Shown one piece after another: positions 49,396-58,387 of a DNA stretch of 64,000 nucleotides. This DNA comes from Ustilaginoidea virens (taxonomy: Eukaryota; Ascomycota; Sordariomycetes; Hypocreales; Clavicipitaceae). The notes below the pieces were generated by a model. The model had not been told where the DNA came from. It did no database searches and saw only the letters and a program-made list of their open reading frames with translations. A program made the translations under genes and the position numbers. The stretch is taken from NCBI RefSeq assembly GCF_000687475.1, contig NC_057321.1:62001-126000 (forward strand), written 5' to 3'. Position 1 is the stretch's first letter. Every line of letters begins with the position of its first letter.

Positions 49396-50520
49396 ATGTC
49401 CAACGACATCCAGCCAGAGCCACGCCAGGCTCCATTCATCTTGAAATCGTTCCGCTTACAACATTGCCATGGGCGGCTCAGGCTAAGGTGGCTTATCCGC
49501 AGCCATAGCGTTCCGCAGGCAGGCCAGTGTCACCATATGGTAAGATGTCAAGGAGAGGTTGGTGCGCTCTTAAGCGCTTCAAGCAGATTCCGATTCCGGC
49601 TAGTACGGGACGCCGACATTTCCAATGCCCGACGGTCATCCTGAAACATTTCATTAGATACGATGGGTAGACTGGACATGTTCCGGCACGTACTCTCTCG
49701 GAAACTCTCGAGTGCAGTTCGGCACCAACTGCAACACCTTCCACAGAATTGGTCTTCACCAGCTTCCGAAGCAAGCTGCCAGGTCTGAAGGCGGCAAAAG
49801 CGCCCTGTCTGGTTCGGCATCCGGCGCAAAGATGTGGATTTAGATCTCATAACCGGCAACGTCATGTTCGAAAACGGCGTGTGGACTGCTCATGACGTCG
49901 TTTGCGCTGACGGCATTCACTATCAGATGCGCGAGACTCTCCATTGCTCCGCGCTTCTATCCATCTGCATATGCTGTGGCCGCTGCTAAGCCCTGCTGAT
50001 AAGCTTCGGGATATCGGCCCTGGGAGGTTGCCGAGAATGGCGCGTTCCAATTCTGAGGCGGTGACGGCAACGACGACGTTGCGGGTGCTGGTTCTGGCCA
50101 CGACGTTGTCAGCTACTACTGCGTTTACGCTGCAGAGAAGAATGGTCTGAAGACGGCTGGAGTGTTTCGTCCGCAGCCGGGAATCCGGCCGTCACGTTTC
50201 CATACCTTCATGATAGGGAAGGTCGTTGCCCCTGATGCCGAAGACATCAAGATGTGGCAGTTGAACCCCCCGACTCATATACGCCTTGGGTCAAAGGCAA
50301 ATGCTGCCTTCTCGGCGACGCGCTCATCCCACGATGCCGTATCAATGGCAGGGAGTCTGTGTTGCCATTGAGCATGCAGGAGCTCTTGGGATCCTCGTCT
50401 CACCCAGGTAGGCGCGCTCACATTGCCGAGACGCTTCACCTGTACGAGCTGCAGGGCAACCTCGTGCCACCCGAGTGAAGGATAGGAGCGTCGAGCCGGA
50501 GTCGACCTGACCCAGCTATA
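49396..50520 (+). pseudogene. Broken FAD-dependent monooxygenase (salicylate-hydroxylase-like)
   Basis: Fragments in changing plus-strand frames follow the order of class A flavoprotein hydroxylases. An N-terminal ATG with MSNDIQPEPRQAP lies at 49396. At 49.83-49.95 kb are KDVDLDLITGNVMFENG, VWTAHDVVCADGIHYQMRE and TLH, matching the DG/ADG segment of the second FAD motif. At 50.23-50.38 kb are KGKCCLLGDA then, one frame over, AHPTMPYQWQG and VCVAIEHAGALGILVSP (the GDAxHP motif that binds the FAD ribityl/pyrophosphate). Near 50.43 kb is ETLHLYE, and at about 50.46 kb RATRVKDRSVEPEST. Frame changes are needed near 49.98, 50.29 and 50.45 kb, and the N-terminal GxGxxG site is not recognisable. 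Such enzymes make catechol from salicylate. Original specificity cannot be told. Confidence 0.75.
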
Positions 50521-50629
50521 GGTTGAAGTAGCACCGACGGCTCAGGCGAACGAAGCATCGAGAAGAATGCGGTTACCAAATGCATGCCCATGGGACGCCA
50601 ATCGCTGAGCAGCACGCAGCTGGAATCAG

Positions 50630-50942
50630 GAATCTCAGGGATGAATATTTCGAGGTATTTCCAGGACGTATCGGCGATTTCCATAGATAAATCGTGTAAA
50701 GCGCACGCTGGAATCATGCGCCCAGGATGAGTACTTTCGAGGTATTTCTGGAACACATCGGGCGATTTCCATGATCATGAGCCCCAGGATGAATACATCC
50801 AATGTGTTTCCAGAGCGCATCGGCGATTTCCATAGACAGGTCATGTAAAGCGCACGCTAGAACATGAGGATGGCACTTCCAGCGCGTTCCCACAACATAT
50901 CGGGCAATCTCCGTGCCCAGCTCGTGTAAGCGACGCACCACA
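50630..50942. repeat. Four imperfect tandem copies of an about 90-100 bp unit
   Basis: Recurrent words are GATGAATA..TTCGAGGTATTTC, CATCGG(G)CGATTTCCAT and CGTGTAAAGCGCACGCTGGAA, in the same order about every 90-100 bp. The last copy is the most diverged (CATATCGGGCAATCTCCGTG). The array lies immediately downstream of the zinc-cluster regulator, whose stop is at 50973, and partly overlaps no recognised gene. On the minus strand it reads ACALHDLSMEIAD repeatedly, so it may derive from a coding repeat. Confidence 0.75.
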
Positions 50943-50972
50943 CCAACCAGTCACGCCGTCACAAGCGAGCCG

Positions 50973-52970
50973 TCAAAACACCACCAGCCCATGCATCTCG
51001 TAGTACCGGATCTTCGCCCAGTTCACGACGGCCCCCGTCCCCCTTGACTCATCCCTCCTCGACCAGACGCGCTCCACGAGATCTCGAGCGTTGTAGATGT
51101 ACCCGAACCCGCAGGTCCGCTCCATCACCAGCAGCCTGTCCTGGATGATGACCCGGTGCTCGAGCTTCCAGCACGACCCCCCGGCCATGACGAGCGGGAA
51201 CAGGATGCAGGGCTCCAGGGGGCTCCCGTAGCGGATCCTCTGGACGCAGTCGAGAATGCCGTCGACGTGCCTCCCGACCTTGGGGTCCGTCAGCTCGTAG
51301 CCCTCCACAATCTGGTGGAGCCTGAGCCGGATGGCGTGCTCGAAAGCCAAGGTGGCGTGCAAGACGTCGTCGGTGTTGGGTGTCGGCGCGGACACGGCTC
51401 GCGCGATGCCGCCGTATTCGCAGGACCAGTTGTTGATGCGGTGCTCGATGGCGTTGGCGTGCCGCCGAAAGGCGATTTCGGAGGCTTGGTCGACTCGGGT
51501 GCTTCGCAGCTCGGCCAGGGTGTTCACGCGGTCCACCAGGTGGAACAGCTCCTTGGGGATGCCGTACACGGCCGAGTCCTCTTCGTCCGGGGTGGCGGAC
51601 CAGGTGTCGAGAGCCTGGGCCTCGGCAGCTTCGGCCCCCATGAGCGGCGGCCGGCAGGTCGAGGTGGTGGCGGCGGAGTCGAGAAATCGGGCGAGTCGGA
51701 GGAGGAACTTGTAGTGGCCAGTCATCATGGCGCCTTGCTGCTTCCGCAACGTGATGAGCAACCGTTTTGCGCCTTTGAGATGCAGCTTCCACCCTTCGCT
51801 TGTGCCGTCGAACAGCTCTGTCATGCAGAGAAGCAGGCTGCTGACCAGCGCTATATCGGCGCTCGTCCTGTCGACATGGGGAAGAATGCCCGCCAAGGCC
51901 TGCGTGGCTTTGCTCTTGTGCAGCAGTCCGCGGTCGCCCAAGTCCGGCTGCAGCTTGCGCCAGTGGTTTGCCGACAGCGCCAGGATGCAGTGGAGGACGA
52001 GGTCGTTGGACTGGGCCATGGGCAAGAGGTAGCCGTTGTAGGGGTTGTCTACCGATGACCGGCGGGACAGTATCGAAGAGACGATGGTGGAGTAGTGGTT
52101 GAGCAGGGCCTTGTCTTGCGGGGCAATCAACTGCGGCATGAGCTGCGGGACGTAGATGGACAGCGACGACGGTGCCGAGTGTACGGAATCGAGGGATGCG
52201 GCTGGACTGTTGTTGCTGACGGGAGTAACTGCGTCGAGCCAAGCGGGAGGCGAGGCCGATATGTCCCACGACAGCCTCGAGGGGCTCATATCAGGGGTGA
52301 GCCCGCTAAAGACGCCAGACGTGACGGGGATGGCGGCCGATAAGGGGATTGCCATGGCGGTTGTGGCCATGGTCATCAGGGAAGAGTAGTTGATGGGGCG
52401 GTTGAAGTCTGCGTAAGTGTCGGGAAAGCTCAGCTGAGCGCCATGGCCGGGGTGACCGTGTTGGCTCGGGGTGTCGTAGCTTCCGTGCCCTCCGCTGCTG
52501 GAGCTGGACGAAGGGCTGGGGCTGCCGCGGATGGGAATATCGCGCATCAGCAACACGTCGGGCTCCTGCTTGAAGCTGCTGCCGGTCGGGATCGGCGCGA
52601 CCAGACCGGAGTTAAGGCGCGCCAACGCGTTGAGGGGCTCGTCGGCGACCGCAGAGCCCGGCTTGGCGGACCTCGCTTGTCGCTCTTGCGGCCAGGTGCA
52701 TTCGAGGCACAAGCGCCGACAGTCGCCGCATCTCGGCTTGGTCTCGTCGCACTTCTTCTTGCGCCTCTTGCACATGAGGCAGCCTGTCTGGACCCTCCGG
52801 ATCTTGGCCTTGGGTACATCGCCGTAGGGGAAGTCGTCGCCGGAGCCGGTAGTGTTCCGTAAGCGACACGGCAGGCTGAGGCGCACGCAACGCGCGCAGG
52901 GAAGGTTGCCGTCACAGGCCTGTTTAATCTGCGCACAGCGATGACAGACTGGCCGGGTCTCTAGGCCCAT
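50973..52970 (-). CDS. Zn2Cys6 transcription factor with two tandem zinc clusters, 665 aa
   Basis: A single uninterrupted frame. Two complete binuclear clusters lie at the N-terminus: C9, C12, C19, C25, C28, C35 (loop AQIKQACDGNLPC, few basic residues) and C64, C67, C74, C81, C84, C91 (KRRKKKCDETKPRC, the classical basic DNA-contact loop). Low-complexity Ser/Gly-rich sequence with SPSPSSSSSSGGH follows at about 150-166. A Fungal_trans_2-type regulatory domain (PF11951, as in acriflavine-sensitivity regulators) begins near LNHYSTIVSSILSRRSS (about 290), with LALSANHW, LLLCMTELFDGTSEGWKLHL and GAKRLLITL, and ends near LLVMERTCGFGYIYNA. It is a nuclear regulator; target genes are unknown. Neighbours are the monooxygenase relic and the HSL hydrolase, which fits control of a catabolic locus (inference). 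An A/G-rich, T/C-rich stretch at 53030-53085 lies upstream. Confidence 0.92.
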   Translation of the reverse strand: MGLETRPVCHRCAQIKQACDGNLPCARCVRLSLPCRLRNTTGSGDDFPYGDVPKAKIRRVQTGCLMCKRRKKKCDETKPRCGDCRRLCLECTWPQERQARSAKPGSAVADEPLNALARLNSGLVAPIPTGSSFKQEPDVLLMRDIPIRGSPSPSSSSSSGGHGSYDTPSQHGHPGHGAQLSFPDTYADFNRPINYSSLMTMATTAMAIPLSAAIPVTSGVFSGLTPDMSPSRLSWDISASPPAWLDAVTPVSNNSPAASLDSVHSAPSSLSIYVPQLMPQLIAPQDKALLNHYSTIVSSILSRRSSVDNPYNGYLLPMAQSNDLVLHCILALSANHWRKLQPDLGDRGLLHKSKATQALAGILPHVDRTSADIALVSSLLLCMTELFDGTSEGWKLHLKGAKRLLITLRKQQGAMMTGHYKFLLRLARFLDSAATTSTCRPPLMGAEAAEAQALDTWSATPDEEDSAVYGIPKELFHLVDRVNTLAELRSTRVDQASEIAFRRHANAIEHRINNWSCEYGGIARAVSAPTPNTDDVLHATLAFEHAIRLRLHQIVEGYELTDPKVGRHVDGILDCVQRIRYGSPLEPCILFPLVMAGGSCWKLEHRVIIQDRLLVMERTCGFGYIYNARDLVERVWSRRDESRGTGAVVNWAKIRYYEMHGLVVF

Positions 52971-54622
52971 GTCGAAGAGCGTGGTATCGACAACGCTTTG
53001 CGCTTTCCTTTCGTCGTTCTGTCCTTCCTTGCTAATTTCTTCTTCTTATTTCTTTCTTTTCTTTTCCTTTCTTTTTTTTTTCACACTTTATTCCGTTCGT
53101 GCCATTCGAGGTGCTTCCGGGAGGCGTCGAGTGGATCGAGGCGGTCCTCGACCCGCCGGCTTAGGCGTCCAGCAATCCAAGTCGAGTGGGACGGAAATGT
53201 ATGTTTTCGACAAACAAAAGCGCAGAAAACCCTCTCCAGAGATGGAAAGCGTCACATCGACCACGGGCTTGCAGGAAAGCAGGTAGCGGCAGGGCTTGGA
53301 CGGTTTACGGTTTGGAGGAACAAGATTTCCAAACGTGATCTGGCAGCGCAGCGAGGGGGGAGGAAGGGTGGGCCGGGGGAAGTTGGAGCCTCGCGGCTTG
53401 GCTTCAGATGCAAGTATCAACGGGACGGACGGCGGCTAGCTACAAAGCATTGACATTGTCAATGGCCTGCCACCAGGCAGGTAGGTGCTCCTGCCCAACC
53501 AGAGATGCCAGCCACACAAGGCATGTGGGCAGGGATCTCCCAGGTGCGGGCAGCAGTGGCGGCGCCATCCCGTGCTGGGGCCAATGGTGGCCCTTTCCAT
53601 AGCCAGAGGTGGGGCAGGGCGTAATGGCCGTCTTGGCGAGGCTTGGGTCCCAACTCTAACAGCAAAGGAGGCACTGCCACTACGTGGGTGTACTTGGGTA
53701 CCTGGGTGGGAGGAGAGGCTATTCCCAAAGCAGGAAGAAAAAAAAAGAAAAAAAAAAGAAACGCAAGCAAAGAATACAAAGCAAACAAAAAACGGGTCAA
53801 GGATTGCCGGCCAAATTGCCGGCAAAACCCAAGTGGGCCGCGAATCCTTGCTGGGCAGGGGCAGGGGCCGGGGTGTCGCGTCGTCGCATGGTTGGGGGTG
53901 ACGGAACCATGGCCGAATGCGAGGCAGTCCCCCCCCCGTGGCTTCGCCCCCGACAATAAGCCCTCCGATGGCAACAATAATAAGCCGGGTAGGATTGTGG
54001 GATCAGGGCCCTCCGTATTACGGCCAGTTGCCGCCCAGCTATATGTGCTGCTCCTCCCACCTGTATTTTTTCTGTCTCGAGCTTATCGCGGAAATTGCAT
54101 GTGGTCACTTTGAGTCCCTCGCACAATGCAGCCAGCCTCCTCCAAGTGCAAAGACGCAGCCAGGGCGCCACCGGCCGCCGTCGCTGGTTGGCGCAAGGCA
54201 CCAAGATGCTCCTTTTTACCTCCTGGCTGGAGGGTACATGCAGGTAGTTGACCCAACATCGAATTACACGCTGGAGCATTTTCGTTGGAGGACTCTGAGC
54301 GGCAGAGGAAGCCGGCAGCAGCCACTGGGGCTTGCCGCGTGTACTTTCTGACGCATATCTGCCTTGCGCAAAAGTTGCATGTATGTTTGTTGCACGTCAC
54401 GTCACATGCCGTTGGCAGATGACATATTGATCAAAGACATCAGCAGCACTGGCGGCCTCTGACTGGAGCCTGCTGACCGAGACATGCTGAGACTACGGGG
54501 GAGCACAGCGGTGTGTGTCAGCGTGAGTCAGGCCGCCAATCCGCCAATCCGCCAATCAGCACAAGGTCTGGGTACATCCGAAGCACCCAGCCAAAGAGAC
54601 TTGGCGCTTAGCTTGCCCCCCA

Positions 54623-54636
54623 GCGGAGTACTCCGC
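54623..54636. promoter_or_regulatory. Perfect 14-bp palindrome GCGGAGTACTCCGC
   Basis: An exact inverted repeat with no spacer, in the intergenic region between regulator and HSL hydrolase. Related copies are listed in the findings. CGG..CCG symmetry with a GAGTACTC centre could suit a dimeric Zn2Cys6 factor, or could simply be a dispersed genomic motif. Confidence 0.4.
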
Positions 54637-55599
54637 GTCTGGGATTGCTACATAAAACAGCCCTACGGGATGGTCTCGGGGCGAAAAAAGAACAAGAAAA
54701 AGAAAAAGGAAAAAAAAAGAAAAAGAAATAAAACAGACCAGGTTGCACCAACCAGACCATAGCAGCGTCTCTGACGCAGCCCTTTGGACCGCCGTCCCAT
54801 CCCATCCCCGATCGCTGCCGAACCAGCTGCCCTGCCCGTTCTTCCCAGATTCCCCCCCGCGTCGCGTCGAGTCCGCCACGCCACCCCGCACGATCAGGCT
54901 GGGGTGCCCCACTGGGGCGATTACATTGGCCATGATAGTGACAGTGCTGTCGCACAGTCTCTCGGCGGGCGAGTCCCTCGGCTGACTCCGTACTCAAGAC
55001 AAACGCATCCATCCCGACTTCTTCCGTCAGCGACGGCACCAAGATGACTTGCTCCGTTCCCATACCTGCGTGGTACATACGTAGCAGGACGGAGTACGGA
55101 AGGAGCAGAGGTGAAAAGGAACCAGCCCGCGCAGGGATATCGCTCCGTGACATCCACTCTGCTGGGCTTCCCGGCTGAGTTGACCCTGAATACTCCCCAG
55201 TTGTCCGCGCTTGGCGACGCCCCGATTTATGTACTGGCCGTGCATCCTAGCTGCCCATTGCCGCCCCACCACGGGGGGTGGTAAATCTGAGTTGACCTCC
55301 TATTTTGAATTTCGGATGCTGCGGGGAGGCGAGGACGGGCTGCTATTGTGGTGCGTACCTACCTGCTACTTTAGGTACGTACCCACTTACCCCCAGCCTG
55401 CGAGGCAGGCGCACGACGGCGTCAGAGTGCGTCCTCTGAAAGGCGGTTCCTCCGACCGTTGGTCAGCATAGGGATTCATGACTGATCCTTCCCCGCGATT
55501 GCATATGCTCGCTTCTTACTCCGTACATTCCAATTTACCCCGTGTCTCAGTTCCTTTCTCCATCTGAATGTATTTCTGGACATGACCAGGCAGTGGGTA

Positions 55600-55611
55600 C
55601 GGAGTACTCCG
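55600..55611. promoter_or_regulatory. Palindrome CGGAGTACTCCG, with a near copy at 55639-55656
   Basis: An exact 12-bp palindrome. The second copy, GTACGGAGTGTTCCGTAC, is symmetrical except at its centre. Both lie about 1.6 kb from the HSL hydrolase start, on the far side of its gene, so a direct promoter role for that gene is unlikely. Confidence 0.4.
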
Positions 55612-56148
55612 CAACCGGTGCACTGTTGTCCGCAGCGCGTACGGAGTGTTCCGTACCGTCCTAAAATAATAAAGCCTGAAAAGGACACATCATCTGCATT
55701 GGACTTGAACGAGCAGATTTGTCTGCATGTACTCCGTGCTCTGCACATATTACCCTAGCTTTTGTCTCTCGTCCGTTGGATCGTGCTCAAGTCTCCTTGA
55801 GGTCACCCGGTCTCCGACAGGCATGTGGACCTCCTGCATAACAGGCACACGAATCCAACCGCAAGTTTCATCTTGATAGAGGTCCTTATGCCGGCCTCTC
55901 AGGCACAAGTATCTTTGGCAGAGCCCAGATAAGCCATATGCTAGAATGTTGTCTCCTCTTTGCCTCGCGGCACAAATGTCGACCACTAGAAAATTTCTCT
56001 TTCCATCCTGGCCATGTTTTTCGCCCCATTTCACACGGCGTCGAACCGAGTTGCGGCGTCTTATATCTCGACCCAACCTCTCCACGAGAAATACCCTTCT
56101 GCATCGTTTCCCATGCGGTGGCTCCATGCCGCATAAGCGCGCCCAGTG

Positions 56149-57207
56149 CTACAAGTCGTAAAGGGCAAGGCGGATCTCCCGTGCCGTCTTGTCGATGAAT
56201 TCGCTGGCCTGCCACAGATCCTTGTCCATGTGCATAAAAGGATGCGGCACCCCGGGGAATCGTCGCAGTGTCACCTCGATGCCATTCTCCACCAGCACCC
56301 GGGCATATCGCTCGCCTTCGTCCCGCAGCGGATCAGCGCCGGCAGTGTAGATGACCGTTTTGGGGAGGCCCTTGAAGCTGGGCGCCTGAAGCAGGTTCGC
56401 GAACCAGGCCACCTTCTCTCGAGCGGCCCCGTGGCCCTGTGCGTCGGCCGGCAGGGACGACCACTTGAGCTTGTCGAACCAGGCCAGCCGGGCCCAGTTG
56501 AGCGTGGGCGCCCACTCGTTTTCCTGCATCGACGGGAACGGCGACTCGGCCGCCGACGAGTACTGCGACAGGTCGTCGATGACGGGGGTTCCCACAATCA
56601 CCAGCTTTACGGGCACCGGGGTGGGCTTGTTGTCGCGCGCGAGGTGCGCGAGGGCCAGCGCGATGCACCCTCCCGCCGAGACGCCGCCCAGGGAGATGCT
56701 GTCGGGCCTGATGTTGAATCTCTCCGCGCCGTGGGCGTGGACGTACTTGAGGGCGGCGAAGCTGTCTGTGATGCCGACGGGGAAGGCATGCTCGGGAACC
56801 AGTCTGTAGGCCACGTCGACGACGACGACATTGGCCTTTTTGCAGATGTGCTTGCAGATGTGGGATTCCGTGTCGAGATCCCCCAGGGCCCAGCCCCCGC
56901 CGTGGTAGTCGATGTGTGCTGGCCACGGGCCCTTGGAGTCTGGCTCGTAGACCCTCACGTCGAGCTGCACGTCACTGCCGTCGCCCAGCGGGATTCGGTC
57001 GTCGTATACGCGTCCCACGTCGGGGGCCGGACCAGTCCCGTAGCTGTATAGTTCCGAGTACTTGGATCGGAGTGCACCCAGGTCGATTGGTCTCAATGGT
57101 GTGCTGGCCACGTTGTCGTTGTATAGCTTTTCGAACACGGGGTCGAGCTTGCCAGCCATGGAAGGGTGGATAGGCTGCAGAGCCTCATGCGTGCCCTCGG
57201 AGGCCAT
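56149..57207 (-). CDS. Alpha/beta hydrolase of the HSL (fold-3) family, 352 aa
   Basis: Intronless. The family hydrolyses carboxyl esters or lactones. The oxyanion motif HGGG is at 102-105 (IDYHGGGWALG). The nucleophile Ser177 lies in LGGVSAGG, where most members have GDSAGG, so a Val replaces the usual acidic residue. The acid is probably Asp292 in TAGADPLRDEGERYA and the base His322 in GVPHPFMHMD. DVAYRLVPEHAFP is the typical DYRLAPEHPFP segment. The N-terminal cap (MASEGTHEALQPIHPSM...KLYND) is of normal length and there is no signal peptide, so an intracellular esterase is likely. The start at 57207 gives the expected length; the leader is A-rich (57300-57345). Substrate is unknown. Confidence 0.9.
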   Translation of the reverse strand: MASEGTHEALQPIHPSMAGKLDPVFEKLYNDNVASTPLRPIDLGALRSKYSELYSYGTGPAPDVGRVYDDRIPLGDGSDVQLDVRVYEPDSKGPWPAHIDYHGGGWALGDLDTESHICKHICKKANVVVVDVAYRLVPEHAFPVGITDSFAALKYVHAHGAERFNIRPDSISLGGVSAGGCIALALAHLARDNKPTPVPVKLVIVGTPVIDDLSQYSSAAESPFPSMQENEWAPTLNWARLAWFDKLKWSSLPADAQGHGAAREKVAWFANLLQAPSFKGLPKTVIYTAGADPLRDEGERYARVLVENGIEVTLRRFPGVPHPFMHMDKDLWQASEFIDKTAREIRLALYDL

Positions 57208-58387
57208 GCTGGGGAAGAATGTGGGCCTCTTTTGACCGTGGAGTGTAGGTTTGTGACAGGCGCAGATTGGAGATGAACCGCATGGGAATTTGGCTCGAAT
57301 TTTTTGCGCTTTTTTTTAAAAAATGAAAAAAAAAAAAAAATTGTCCCGGAGAGATTGACCTGGCTGTGATTGAACCCCGCCCGCCCTGTCAAGAAATGGT
57401 GATGTGAAGTGACGGCTGCGGGGCGCCAAGCGGAAACGGTACCAGCCAGTACGGAGCACTCCGCAGACAAAAGTAGGTACTATCTTCTCCGTACAGGGGT
57501 GTGGATGCCCGTCGGTAGGGAGGAGCTTGACGCATAAACCCGCGGAATGATTAATCCGGCCACTAGACTCGAGTTAGTACATATCTACATCTCACACAAA
57601 GCCGAGCAGACGGCCCAGAATTTGCAATCCTGCACGGAGGATCCCCCATTGTTAAACCCTGGCTCGCGATAACACCGCGCTAGCAGGGGCCGCAAAGATG
57701 CCTCCAAGAGGCTTAGCGGGCCGGGAAAGCGCAATTCTGCCGTGATCCACGCCAGATAATAGTCGCGAAACCCACAAAGTTGGCTAAATGGCATAAGAGA
57801 CCTCCACTGTCCTTTTTTTCCAGTGGGAAAGGTATGAAGAACTCGCCCCAGGAACCAAGCTCACAGCCTTGGGCAAGGCTGGGTCCACATAGTACCTAAA
57901 CTTATGGCGGCTTGCTGGGGGTTCATGAGGAAGACGATGAAGAGTCCAAAGAGTCATTAAGCAAAGCTGTCGAGAGAAGATAATGGCTCGCTTGAATGCT
58001 TGCCTGGCCCTGCGGAGCGTACACTGCATGGCAAAGCAAAGGAAACTTCCTTTCCAGCTCGAGCAGAACGTTTCGCAGGCGTTTCACGTCACGAATTGGA
58101 TGTCTACTGCTGACCATCTGCAAATATCATTGCCATGGAAACATGATGCAAGTTGTAACTTTGGAAAGGAAAAAAAAAGCATGTCAACTCCACGGGTAAA
58201 TAGACCAAGAAACCTGTATCCTTCGTTCCCTTCCCTACAATAACAATGCGGTGCTCGTTCTGTCTCCTACGCCAAATCTTTCCAACTTATGTAAAACATG
58301 CGTTTCATCGTATACATCGTAAACATTATAACGCAAAGATCAGCATTCGTCGTCGCAGCGAGTTCTGTAAGCTTCGAAGTTTCCACA
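57208..58387. other. Spacer between HSL hydrolase and membrane-protein gene
   Basis: Contains the hydrolase promoter with an A15 run near 57330-57342 and a CGGAGCACTCCG palindrome-like site at 57452-57463. A 29-bp sequence almost identical to one at 38.66 kb lies near 57673. The 3' flank of the membrane-protein gene follows. No gene is recognised. Confidence 0.45.

Larger units (their letters stand above)
52971..56148. other. 3.2-kb intergenic region with many CGGAGTACTCCG-type palindromes
   Basis: No gene recognised on either strand. The first about 120 bp are pyrimidine-rich on the plus strand and form the regulator's probable leader and promoter. A-rich runs occur at 53.73-53.80 and 54.68-54.73 kb. 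From 54.6 to 55.8 kb the motif (T)ACGGAGTACTCCG(T) and its halves recur. Confidence 0.45.

Noticed and set aside
51156..52862. Long open frames opposite to and in another frame of the zinc-cluster regulator
   Set aside because: They are shadows caused by the high G+C third positions of the real minus-strand gene.
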